From Muricoccus harenae (GTDB taxonomy: Bacteria; Pseudomonadota; Alphaproteobacteria; Acetobacterales; Acetobacteraceae), in NCBI RefSeq assembly GCF_009848505.1, contig NZ_WWDL01000012.1, forward strand, positions 1 through 64,000: a stretch of 64,000 nucleotides of DNA. Reading direction: 5' to 3'. The position numbers were made by a program, and so were the translations under genes. Positions 28,121 through 37,164 of this stretch are shown one piece after another. The number at the start of each line of letters is the position of its first letter. Within the stretch, counting starts at the first letter, position 1. The notes beneath the pieces were generated by a model. That model saw nothing but the letters and a program-made list of their open reading frames with translations, made no database searches and had not been told where the DNA came from.

Positions 28121-29384
28121 TCGGTCCGCCTCATTCCCTGTGCGCCGTCTACGCGGCTGGAACGAAACCATGCCGGGCCGGCCTGGGCCGCGCAAGCGGA
28201 TTGCAGAAGGGGTGGAGGCGGCAGGGGAGGTGTGGTCGGAGTGACGGGTTCCGGACCGGCGCCGCCCACCGTGCTTGGCTACCCGCCTTTCAGCGAATAC
28301 AGGGGCTTACCTGCCTTTCGACCAGCCTCTGCGCTGCGCTTTTCTGCGCTTCTGCTCATGTTCAGCAAGGACTCGTTCGTTCCGTCGGTGGCCGCCGGCC
28401 GAACCTCACACTGGGTGGTGCCATAGCTTGCCAGCGGCCTTCGCGGAAGTATGTCGCCGCCTTTGGCTATCCGAGCGTGTCGGCTTAAGGCACCGGCTGA
28501 CGCGCCTTGCCGCGGCAACTGCCGGCCGGCCAGTCAGGCCTCCCCATTTTCGGTCGGGCGGCCGGGCCCCTCGCCCGGAGGCGCACTTCCCGCCTCAAAT
28601 GCCCCCTTCATATGACAGCAGTTCCATAGCACCTGTGTGGCTCAGCCCGACCACTTGCGAGCCCACTGCGCGAAGATCAGCCTGCCAGGCTGCGTCGGCT
28701 TGCGGCAATGCACCAGCACCATCGCAGGATTGCCGACACTTGCTGACACCTCAGTCAGGCATGTCCATCAAGCGGAATGGCCTCTTGGATCGGACTAATC
28801 CGTTCGGGCTACCCCCATATTGCTTCTTGGCGTGTCAATGCCATGGCGCAAGATGCAGCAGAACCGTCCGACGCAGGGGGATATGTGGTGCCGTTCCTTC
28901 AGAATTCGCGCGGCGGATCTGAGGCTCCGTCGATATCGCTGAGGGATCGGAGTCATGCGACCGAGTGCGCTCCTGGTCTGCATGCGGCGGGAGCCGTCAT
29001 CGCTGCCCAAACCTCATGCTTCTCGGTCCGCCGGGCGATTACGGGAGGGCACAGACAAACACGGTGCGAGCACCTTTCCACGGTCGCCGCAGCGTCTCGG
29101 AGCAACTGGCGGGATCGAGGAGGGCCCATGACACGGCGAGCACCTTGTTGGCCGGAGGCTCGGACACACTCAACCTTCTCGGGCATCGCGTAGATCGATG
29201 ACGGGATCACGAATAGCTGCACTGCACGGCCGCAGGCCCATCGGACGGCGTCTGACGCCGCCGTTTCGCGTGGACTGCCGCGTGCATCCTGCAGAGGCCG
29301 CTCCCAGCTCGCACTGCTGCGCAGCAGCCCTCCAGCTGCCACTTACCCGAGCTGACTCGGCCCGGCACCGGAGGAACGCCGCAG
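28121..29384. other. Gene-free stretch of about 1.2 kb between liv operon and exopolysaccharide locus
   Basis: No open frame here has a family pattern, a ribosome binding site and a sensible length at once. Several frames of 60-200 codons exist on both strands but read as arginine/serine/proline-rich text typical of shadow frames. The left part must contain the liv promoter. The right end has GGAGGA at 29370-29375 serving the flippase. No tRNA, terminal repeat or direct repeat was recognised. It may be decayed DNA at the left border of the locus. Confidence 0.5.
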
Positions 29385-30629
29385 ATGTGGGATAAGCCGA
29401 CATTGATGCGGGCGTCCTGGACCGTGATCGACCAGGGGATCGTCAGTGTCGGAACCTTTCTGGCCAGTATCCTTCTGGCTCGGCACCTTCCAGCCACCGA
29501 ATACGGGACCTATGCCCTGCTGTTCGGCGGGATGTTCGCGCTGCAGCTCATCAACGCCACCGTTCTGTTTCATCCACTGTCGGTTCTGCTGGTCCTTGCC
29601 CATGAATCGGAGCAGCCAAAGTTGCTGAAGACGACGCTTGTGCTGATCACCGGCCTTTCCGCGGTGCTCGGAGCGTTCCTCGGCTTCGCTCTGCTCCTCT
29701 TCGGCCGATCCGACCTCATTCTGCCCGCGCTGTCGTGTTTCCTGCTTTGGCAACTTCAGGAAGGCATGAGGCGTGGACTACTCGCTGAATTCCGCCACCG
29801 CGTCGCCTCGATCGGCGATGCAGTAAGCTATCTGGGCCAGGTCGCAGTCATCCTCTGGCTGGCAACATGGGCGACGCTCGATCTGACGAATGCGCTCTAT
29901 GCACTAGCCATAACCTCGGGACTGGCAGCGGCTCTGCAATGCTGGCAACTCCGTATCCGCTTCAGCACCACTCTCGCGCTGCGGCGCACGATGACAGAGT
30001 TCTGGGCCGTCGGCGGCTTCTGGGCACTCGGAAACGGGCTTCTGTCGAGCCTCCGCTACCAGATGCTGTCATGGGCGCTGACGATCGGCGCCGGTCCTGC
30101 GGCCGCGGCAAACCTGCAGGCCGCCCTCAATATCGTCAACTTGTCCAACCCGCTCATAATGGGCCTATGCAACATCATCCCTCAGGCCGCGGCACAAGCC
30201 AGCACGGGCGGCATGATGGCGGCATGGCGGGCGACCAGACGATATCTCGTCCTAGCCGTGCCGCCGCTTCTCGCCTTTGCTTCGGTGGTCTTGATCGCAC
30301 CCGAGCAGATCCTCCAACTCGTGTATGGGCCGGAGTCGGTGTATCTTGGCCTTTCGCTCCCAGTTCGTCTGCTGATCATCGCCGCCCTCGCCGGCTACTC
30401 CACCGACCTGGTCGTTTCCTTCTTGCACGGCTTCAAGGCCGTACCGTTCGCTTTCGCTATCAACGCAATCGGCGCGCTGACGACGGCCGCCCTTGCCCTG
30501 GCTTTGATCAAGCCGTTTGGGCTTACCGGGAGTTGCCTTGCGCTGATCGGAGCGAATGCTGCGCGGCTCGTCGCCACGCATGTCGTGTTGACGCGAATAG
30601 CCGCAAGCGAAGATCGCCAGCCGGCATGA
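29385..30629 (+). CDS. Lipid-linked oligosaccharide flippase (Wzx/PST type)
   Basis: 414 residues with about twelve hydrophobic segments spread evenly, the plan of polysaccharide-type flippases of the MOP superfamily. The N-terminal TVIDQGIVSVGTFLASILLARHLPATEYGTYAL is characteristic: a first helix followed by a short loop with Leu-x-x-x-Glu-Tyr-Gly. It should move undecaprenyl-diphosphate-linked repeat units across the inner membrane for the polymerase encoded at 52946-54220. GGAGGA ends 9 bases before the ATG. No other flippase gene is seen in the locus. Confidence 0.8.
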   Translation: MWDKPTLMRASWTVIDQGIVSVGTFLASILLARHLPATEYGTYALLFGGMFALQLINATVLFHPLSVLLVLAHESEQPKLLKTTLVLITGLSAVLGAFLGFALLLFGRSDLILPALSCFLLWQLQEGMRRGLLAEFRHRVASIGDAVSYLGQVAVILWLATWATLDLTNALYALAITSGLAAALQCWQLRIRFSTTLALRRTMTEFWAVGGFWALGNGLLSSLRYQMLSWALTIGAGPAAAANLQAALNIVNLSNPLIMGLCNIIPQAAAQASTGGMMAAWRATRRYLVLAVPPLLAFASVVLIAPEQILQLVYGPESVYLGLSLPVRLLIIAALAGYSTDLVVSFLHGFKAVPFAFAINAIGALTTAALALALIKPFGLTGSCLALIGANAARLVATHVVLTRIAASEDRQPA

Positions 30630-30917
30630 TCACGGACATGTCCCCTTTGTCGAAGACCACGGCTGAATTCTCGGCGCTGGCTCGGGCAAGGGCTAGCACC
30701 CTGAGTGCCTCAGCCGGTGCAGGCGAGTACCTCAGGCCCCTCACTCCGTGTCCACCTGACCACGAGGCACTTGGTACTAAACCGGTCCAACTTGCTGAGC
30801 CGACGCATTTCACTGGCGAGACCCGCCTCAGCCTTATCACCCCCATTCGATCGCGCAGCCTGCTCGCAGGTTCGCTCGCCCGGAGACGGAGCCGTCGACG
30901 ACATTGGGAGCCGAGCG

Positions 30918-32072
30918 ATGCATGAGAAGGAAAATTTCATTCAGTGGCTGAGAGCGCTCGCGGCGATGGAAGTCGTGATCTGGCACTCAGATCTCGTGGC
31001 GAAGCATTTCTCGCCCATGAAGATTCAAGGCTCGCCTTACGATTATCTCGGCGGCTTCGGAGTCGAACTTTTCTTCATCATATCTGGCTACGTCATTTGC
31101 CTCAGTGCACCGCGATACGCGACGGGCACATCCTTCATTCTGGCGCGCTTCGCCCGCCTGGCGCCTGTCTACTGGTTCTTCACCGCGATGGTCTTTCTGG
31201 CTAGTTGGATCAATCCGCAGTGGAGCCAGGGGTCGCTCGACTCCTCTGGGACCGCGATCGCGAAATCCCTGCTGTTCCTTCCGCAGCTGGAGATGCCGAT
31301 TCTGGCGCCGGGCTGGTCGCTTGAGCATGAGATGATTTTCTACGCAGTCGTGGCGCTCTGGCTTATGGCGTTCGGTACGCTGAGAGCCGCAGGGCAGACC
31401 GGCGTGGCAATCGTGCTGCTCGCGTTTGGATGCGCAGGCTTCTTTCTCGGCACCGGCTTAGCCAGACGCCTTTGGGACTACCACGTCCTCAGCCCGTACA
31501 TGCTGGCATTCGCCATTGGCTGGCTTTTCTGTCTGGCACACGCGGCAGTCGGGCGCTCAAAGATGCTGCTGTACGTTGCCCCTTTCGCCATCATGCTGCT
31601 GCTTGCGATAGCGCCCATCGAGCTCGGTGAAAGGCCATTACTGCACCGCATCGCGCTCGCAGCAGCACTTTTCGTCTTCGCCTGCAGCATGCGCAGCCTG
31701 CTTGAAGCTGCAACTCCGCTCAACCGCATGATGGCGCGAGTTGGGGATGCCTCTTACAGCATCTATCTTTCTCATTGGTTCGGCCTCTCCGTCATCGGTA
31801 AATTGCTCGGCTTCATCGGTCCGGCCGGCGGTTTCGATGCGCTGGCGCGATTGCTGGCCGCGCTCGTTTGCGTTGCAGTCGGGCTTGTGATCTTCGAGCG
31901 TTTCGAGGGTCCTGTAGATCGCTTTTTAAAGGGCGTGATACGGCCGAAACGGGAGCCTGCTTCGAAGCGGGCCGCTGACACCATTCCCGCTAATGCGGCA
32001 CATGTGATCATTCGAGGGCCAAGGCCGGCTGGTCCTCCGCACGGTTTGATCGGCAGGGATTACTCCTCGTGA
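30918..32072 (+). CDS. Membrane acyltransferase (acyltransferase-3 family)
   Basis: 384 residues, ten or so hydrophobic spans. The start WLRALAAMEVVIWHSDLV carries the family histidine, FFIISGYVI follows, then a FILARFARLAPVYW loop with the conserved Arg-x-x-Arg pattern, and a late YSIYLSHWFGL. Members acetylate or succinylate sugars in exopolysaccharide or O-antigen at the membrane. The ATG at 30918 gives the standard short N-terminus. The 288 bases before it, after the flippase stop, carry no recognisable gene. The last 45 residues are a basic, probably disordered tail. Confidence 0.85.
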   Translation: MHEKENFIQWLRALAAMEVVIWHSDLVAKHFSPMKIQGSPYDYLGGFGVELFFIISGYVICLSAPRYATGTSFILARFARLAPVYWFFTAMVFLASWINPQWSQGSLDSSGTAIAKSLLFLPQLEMPILAPGWSLEHEMIFYAVVALWLMAFGTLRAAGQTGVAIVLLAFGCAGFFLGTGLARRLWDYHVLSPYMLAFAIGWLFCLAHAAVGRSKMLLYVAPFAIMLLLAIAPIELGERPLLHRIALAAALFVFACSMRSLLEAATPLNRMMARVGDASYSIYLSHWFGLSVIGKLLGFIGPAGGFDALARLLAALVCVAVGLVIFERFEGPVDRFLKGVIRPKREPASKRAADTIPANAAHVIIRGPRPAGPPHGLIGRDYSS

Positions 32073-32178
32073 GCTCCTAGCGCGGCTACACTGGACCGGG
32101 ATCATGATGAATCGCCGGGATCGAGTTATGAAACCAGGGTAAAGGAGTGAGCTTGCCAGGTAGATGTATCCGCTTGCT

Positions 32179-32205
32179 GACGTCGCAGATGGAAGCTGCG
32201 ACGTC
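32179..32205. repeat. Perfect 10-bp inverted repeat in the gap before the ATP-grasp gene
   Basis: GACGTCGCAG at 32179-32188 and its exact complement at 32196-32205 flank a 7-base spacer. The gap from 32073 to 32405 holds no gene. There is no T run on the plus strand; the minus strand also lacks one directly after the stem. It could be a weak terminator for the acyltransferase transcript or a protein-binding site. Apart from this repeat I see nothing in the gap except GGAGG at 32396-32400. Confidence 0.4.
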
Positions 32206-32405
32206 GCCGGGGGAGGGAGAAAATAGGTGGCTCGTCAGACCGTCCTGAAGCAACAGAAAGCGGCACGCTCACGCCGCTGCCAGCGCCACCGCAGGGAGAA
32301 GGTTCAGGTTCATCAACCGCTCCAAGTACCAAAAGCCTAGCTGACCAATGGAAGTTGAAGAACGCCGCTCCCCTTGCACAGCAGTAGTGCGTAATGGAGG
32401 AAACA

Positions 32406-33515
32406 ATGCCGAACCACAACAAAAGCCGATCTAAAGGCACAGGAAAGTGCCTTATTCTTGCAACAGGGTCCAGCCTCCAGTATCGGACCCTCAGATGTGC
32501 GGCGGCATATTTTGACGAAGCCTATGTACTTGGTACTGCTGAAGCACGGCCACTTTCCTTATCATTCGCCTGCAAAGGCTTTTATGAAACACCGGTCGGT
32601 AAAGACCATATCCACGATCTGAGTATTTCCCTCGTAAACAAAATATGCTCGGAGATGAGGATCGGGCACGTACTTCCAAGCGACGGTTCAACAACGCGCT
32701 ATTTGACTGCCTCCAAGGGTTACCTCAACCCAATATGCTATCCAGTTCCAACCACACAAACCTTTGACACGCTGGACAATAAACTCCTTTTTACTGAGCT
32801 CTGCGGAAGCTTGAACCTGCCCTGCCCGGCCACATACTTCGCCGAGAACGAAGCAGCGGTTCTAGAACTGGCTCGGCGAGGAGAGATAACTTCGCCATCC
32901 GTGGCAAAGCCCCTCAACATGTTTGGCAGCTTCGGCGTGACCAAGCTTGTTTGGAGTTCACCGACTGACTTGGTTGGACAGGTTACATACAAGCCCATCC
33001 TCATTCAAAAATACATCGGCGGCATAGACGTAAGTGCGTTTTTCCTGTGCAGGCAGGGAACAGAAATCGCGTCCGTCCTTTACCGTAAAAATCATCGGCA
33101 GCTTGAGTTCATCGAAATTCCGGAGATCATGGATGCATGCAGAAGAATTAACGAACACTTCAGGTATGACGGCGTTATCGGATTTGACGTTCGCATCAGC
33201 CCGGATGGGTCATTTTACTTTCTGGAGTGCAACCCGAGGTTCTGGTACAATATGCACGTAGCCTACATCGCCGGTCTTAACTTCGTGGCGCTGGGTTTCG
33301 GAAGCAGCTCATCGGCTGCTCCTCCATTAAGCATCAAGGGTGTTTCCGTGATAAACCCAAAGCCTCTGTTGCGAAAAATAGCAACGCCTTGGAAGCTAGA
33401 TGATCTGGATAGGCAGGCGCTTGGCTACTTCAGGCATGATCTTCTGTCGAACTTGTGGATGCTGCAGCAAAGAATGAGCCGAGATGGACGGGTAGCACAT
33501 GGGCAGCAACTCTGA
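32406..33515 (+). CDS. ATP-grasp domain protein of unknown substrate
   Basis: 369 residues. An N-terminal segment (KCLILATGSSLQYRTLRCAAA) resembles the pre-ATP-grasp fold. The ATP-grasp part shows DTLDNKLLFTELCGSLNLP, SVAKPLNMFGSFGVTKL, ILIQKYIGGIDVSAFF and a metal-binding end GVIGFDVRIS ... YFLECNPRFWYN with the usual Glu-x-Asn. Such enzymes ligate a carboxylate to an amine or thiol via acyl-phosphate; in polysaccharide loci they may attach amino acids to sugars, but that is inference. Base composition is clearly lower than its neighbours: three 60-base lines I counted gave 42, 45 and 53 % G+C. GGAGG 5 bases upstream supports ATG 32406 over 32394. Confidence 0.75.
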   Translation: MPNHNKSRSKGTGKCLILATGSSLQYRTLRCAAAYFDEAYVLGTAEARPLSLSFACKGFYETPVGKDHIHDLSISLVNKICSEMRIGHVLPSDGSTTRYLTASKGYLNPICYPVPTTQTFDTLDNKLLFTELCGSLNLPCPATYFAENEAAVLELARRGEITSPSVAKPLNMFGSFGVTKLVWSSPTDLVGQVTYKPILIQKYIGGIDVSAFFLCRQGTEIASVLYRKNHRQLEFIEIPEIMDACRRINEHFRYDGVIGFDVRISPDGSFYFLECNPRFWYNMHVAYIAGLNFVALGFGSSSSAAPPLSIKGVSVINPKPLLRKIATPWKLDDLDRQALGYFRHDLLSNLWMLQQRMSRDGRVAHGQQL

Positions 33516-34713
33516 CGCGGGCATGCCCCTGGCCCTGCGGTAGGCGTGGTCAGGGTAAGTGTCATCTGAGACCTGCGCGCCGCGGCGAGTTACGTCCCCG
33601 TTCGGCCGGATCGTTATCGCTATACCGGCACCACCGAGGCTTAGAGCCTCCGCGCTAAGTAGAGGTCCGCTCGGCCGCTAGAACATGCAAGCACTGCGAA
33701 CCGGCATAGTATCGTTGCCGCAACATCCTTGCTCATCACCGTCTGCATGGAACGTGCGGGCGAATGAACTCCACACAGACCATAATGACGGCTGCTTCCC
33801 TGCTCCATCCTAGCATGGTCCCGCTTTACGCTTGAGCACCCAAACCGCTCCTGCTCGCGCTTAGACAATCGGCCCAGACAGACAGGATCTCGGCTGTGCA
33901 CCTGATCCTTACGGCAGGTCAGCCTAAAGTCGAAGTGTCGCATGTTCGCAAAATGCCAGAGGTCATGTTCGAACGGCGCGCCACTGCTTTGGCGATCTGA
34001 CGTCCTTCTGGGTGCCTTTTCCGCCGCCGAGGCGCTTCAAGCCAAGTTGGGTGCAGTTCACTACCCGCGCGATGAAATGGCAGACGCAAGATCCTATGGC
34101 GAGTCCGCCACAGACCATAAGGGCGCTGGACTCTCCCATCGAAGCTTCTGCGGTGCGACGCCTCCCGACTCATCAGCAATGCACGCCCAGCGCTCGAGTC
34201 ACACCTGTTGCGTGAGTTCTACAATATTCATCTCGTTTCAGGGGAATGACGCCCCGGTTCTGTTCCTTCTGGTCAGCAGTTCAACGTCAATAGTTCGTGA
34301 CATCCAACTCGACAATCAAAATCCTTTGATCATCCGTGTCTAAATTATGATACATCAAGGCGTTTGAATTGATCCTGTCTCAATAATCATCACGCTCGCG
34401 CCGAAGCGGACCGTCCCAAACGCCCACATCTCTACCAGCACGGGATAAGCGTTCGAACGCGATCATCCAGCGGGGGAATGTCCCGGCAGAAGGCTCAACA
34501 GACGAGAGCAGGACAACGCTCCCCTGCTCTGAGGTTGCATTTCATTGTGGTCAATAATTCGTTTGTCGAACGTCCATCGGCGGTTATTGTTTCTCAACGG
34601 CAATATCTTCCCCCAAGCCGTTGGCTCGCTCACCACGGACTTCAGACCGTCTGCACGTTCTGATTGAACCTGCTCGTCCATGACGCGCGACCTTTAGCAA
34701 GGACTGACCCAGC
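33516..34713. other. Gene-free, AT-richer stretch of about 1.2 kb upstream of the LuxR-type regulator
   Basis: No convincing coding frame on either strand. The part from about 34200 to 34400 is notably AT-rich (for example TACAATATTC and AAATTATGATACATC) and is where a promoter for the regulator gene could lie, though no single -35/-10 pair stands out. No tRNA, no IS end and no long repeat was seen. Possibly it contains an untranslated leader or a small RNA; nothing in the primary sequence proves this. Confidence 0.45.
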
Positions 34714-35547
34714 ATGTCCCAAAAGCGTCACACCGAATGGAATGATCCAGAACCCATCAATGCGGTCTTGGTAGCCTCGCAGAGGCTGTTCCGAGAAGCA
34801 CTCCAACGCATCCTTGAGGCTCCACCACTGACAGTGGTCGGCCAGGGTCCAACCTTGGACGACGCCCTCACCCACCTCCCCCCCGGCACCCCCCTACACC
34901 TGGCCATCTATAATTTTGCCTCCGACGCAGAGGCGGAACGCGAGCTGGTGAATGTCCAAGCCTCGCGCGAGCGGCATCCGGGCATGAAATCGATCGTCCT
35001 GACTGATTGCCAGGAGCCAACGGTGCTGCTGAAGGCGGTACGCATCGGCGTCGAGGCCTTTCTCTCCCGAAATGTCTCTGTCGACGTTCTGCATCGGACA
35101 CTGGAACTCGTCCTCCTGGGCCAGTATCTCCTGCCAACCGGCCTCGCCAACTTGCTGCTGGATCCGGTACGGGCGCCCCCCACGCCTGCCCCCCAAAGCG
35201 AGGCCAGCCCGCCCCCGCTGGAGCTCGCCCTACCTGATCAGCGGCGTACTACTGCGCTCACCCCGCGCGAGTGCGAAATCCTGCAGTGCATCACTGACGG
35301 CCGATCGAACAAGGAGATCGCACGCGACCTCAACCTTACCGAGGCGACCGTGAAAGCGCATGTGAAAGCACTGCTTCGGAAGACACAAATGACCAACCGC
35401 ACGCAGGCTGCAATTTGGGCAGTCTCGCGGAACTTCAACTTCGGCGGGAATGTGGCGGCCGATGTACCGTCACCTCTCGCTCCTGAACATCAAGCAGTCT
35501 TTTCGCCGATGACCATGCCGATCCGCAAAATGATCGACATGGCCTGA
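34714..35547 (+). CDS. LuxR/NarL-type regulator with a degenerate receiver domain
   Basis: 277 residues. The C-terminal half has a complete LuxR helix-turn-helix: LTPRECEILQCITDGRSNKEIA then LNLTEATVKAHVKALLRK (about 182-223). The N-terminal part aligns with a NarL-type receiver (NAVLVASQRLFREALQRIL ... GVEAFLSRNV) but the key residues are gone: the acidic pair is Ala21-Ser22, the phosphoacceptor position is Asn67 (IYNFAS), and the conserved lysine is Arg119. It should not be phosphorylated in the normal way and may respond to a ligand or to dimerisation. Located inside the exopolysaccharide locus with no kinase gene nearby; probably regulates the locus (inference). Confidence 0.85.
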   Translation: MSQKRHTEWNDPEPINAVLVASQRLFREALQRILEAPPLTVVGQGPTLDDALTHLPPGTPLHLAIYNFASDAEAERELVNVQASRERHPGMKSIVLTDCQEPTVLLKAVRIGVEAFLSRNVSVDVLHRTLELVLLGQYLLPTGLANLLLDPVRAPPTPAPQSEASPPPLELALPDQRRTTALTPRECEILQCITDGRSNKEIARDLNLTEATVKAHVKALLRKTQMTNRTQAAIWAVSRNFNFGGNVAADVPSPLAPEHQAVFSPMTMPIRKMIDMA

Positions 35548-35592
35548 ACGGAACACTTCACTGCCGACTGCATTTAGATCCGCGCGGTGCCA

Positions 35593-37128
35593 TCAGCACC
35601 GCGCGTATGCATCCTCAAGCCGGACGATGTCGTCCTCTCCCAGATACGAACCAACTTGTACCTCGATAAGTGCCAGCGGGATCCGTCCCGGGTTGACGAG
35701 GCGATGCACGCAACCGAGTGGCAGGTAGATGCTTTCGTTCTCCCGGAGTAGCACCTCCTCGGTATCCCGCACCACCAGAGCCGAGCCCTCGACCACGACC
35801 CAGTGCTCGGCACGGTGGAAATGCTTCTGCAGGCTGAGCATCTTACCCGGCTCGACGACGATCCGCTTCACCTGAAAACGGGATTGCAGGATGAGCGTTT
35901 CATAGAAGCCCCAGGGCCGGTAGCAGCGGTTGTGGCTCAGCGCTTCCTTGCGCTGCGTTCCCTGCAGGCGGCGCACAACCTCCTTCACCTGCTGCGCCTG
36001 GTCCCGATGCATCGCGAGGACCGCATCCGGGGTGACGACCACAACCGCATCCTTCAGCCCGACGACGGCCGTCAGGATCCCATCACTCCGGACGTAGCAA
36101 TCCTCCGACTTCACGAGCAATGTGTCGCCGACGGCAACATTGCCCTCCTTGTCCTTCTGACCAAATTTCCAGATCGCGTCCCAGCTGCCAATATCGCCCC
36201 AGCCCATATCGGCCGGCACAACGGCCGCATGGCTGGTTCGCTCCGCCACCGCGTAATCAAGGCTGAGGCTCGGAGCAGCGCTGAAGGCGGCGAAGTCAAG
36301 CCGGATGAAGTCAAGATCCTGCCTGCACTGCCGCACGGCATCATTGACGCGCTCCGCCACCTCCGGCGCATGCTCCCGCAGTTCCCGCAGCAAGCTGCGG
36401 GCCGTGAAGACGAACATGCCGGAGTTCCAGAGATGCCGGCCAGACGCGACAAAGCCCGCCGCGACATCGGCAGGCGGCTTTTCCTCGAACCGCGTCACGA
36501 CATGGGCACCTGGCACAGCATCGAGCGCCGCGCCGACCTCGATGTACCCGTAACCGGACTCCGGAGCCGTCGGCTGGATTCCGAAGGTCACGATGCTTCC
36601 GAGCCGCGCAGCAGCTGCGGCCACTGGGAGCAGACGGTGCAGAGCCTCTGTGTCCGCGATCATGGCATCGGCGGCCATGATCCATATCATCGCGTCCGGA
36701 TCCTCTTCGGACACCAGCAGTGCCGCTGCCGCCGCCGCCGCCGCGCTGTCACGGCCAACCGGCTCAAGGATGATGCGAGAGTCCGTGACTCCCGCGGCAG
36801 CGAGCTGCGCTGCAACCAAGAAGCGATGCTCCTGGTTGCAAACCACGACCGGTGGGGCAAAGTCTACTCGACCAGCCGGATCGGTGCAGGCCCGCAGCAC
36901 CGTCTCCTGCAGCATGGTCCTGTCGGAGATCAACGGCCACAGCTGCTTCGGAAAGCTCTCGCGCGAAACAGGCCACAGGCGTGTTCCGGAGCCCCCCGAC
37001 AGGATGACAGGCACGATCCGGGTAGCCACAGGCACGACGTCATTCGTCAGTACTTCGTTAGCCCGAAGCAACTCGAGGCCGAGCTCGTCACTGACCAGCG
37101 CCGGATGATGTTGAGAATTCACGTGCAT
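35593..37128 (-). CDS. manC: Mannose-1-phosphate guanylyltransferase / mannose-6-phosphate isomerase
   Basis: 511 residues. Bifunctional type II enzyme: the nucleotidyltransferase domain has PVILSGGSGTRLWPVSRESFPKQ (about 40-62), FEEKPPADVA and NSGMFVF; the C-terminal cupin has FHRAEHWVVVEG and RIPLALIEVQVG for the isomerase. It makes GDP-mannose from mannose 6-phosphate. About 35 residues precede the first motif, a little more than usual; AGGA 10 bases upstream of the ATG at 37128 supports this start. Last gene of the reverse cluster wecG-gme-wbaP-uxs-manC. GDP-mannose is also the substrate for the epimerase at 39696-40703. Confidence 0.93.
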   Translation of the reverse strand: MHVNSQHHPALVSDELGLELLRANEVLTNDVVPVATRIVPVILSGGSGTRLWPVSRESFPKQLWPLISDRTMLQETVLRACTDPAGRVDFAPPVVVCNQEHRFLVAAQLAAAGVTDSRIILEPVGRDSAAAAAAAALLVSEEDPDAMIWIMAADAMIADTEALHRLLPVAAAAARLGSIVTFGIQPTAPESGYGYIEVGAALDAVPGAHVVTRFEEKPPADVAAGFVASGRHLWNSGMFVFTARSLLRELREHAPEVAERVNDAVRQCRQDLDFIRLDFAAFSAAPSLSLDYAVAERTSHAAVVPADMGWGDIGSWDAIWKFGQKDKEGNVAVGDTLLVKSEDCYVRSDGILTAVVGLKDAVVVVTPDAVLAMHRDQAQQVKEVVRRLQGTQRKEALSHNRCYRPWGFYETLILQSRFQVKRIVVEPGKMLSLQKHFHRAEHWVVVEGSALVVRDTEEVLLRENESIYLPLGCVHRLVNPGRIPLALIEVQVGSYLGEDDIVRLEDAYARC

Positions 37129-37164
37129 CGATGTGATCCTTGTGAGTGGCTACGAGGCAGCGTC

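Noticed and set aside
28275-28922. Possible 215-codon gene in the left gene-free stretch
   Set aside because: Ser/Arg/Pro-rich with no hydrophobic or domain pattern and no ribosome binding site; frames overlap others of equal quality.
33919-34179. 86-codon reverse frame, considered as transposase remnant
   Set aside because: Some Arg-rich text reminiscent of IS proteins but no recognisable motif; not enough to call.
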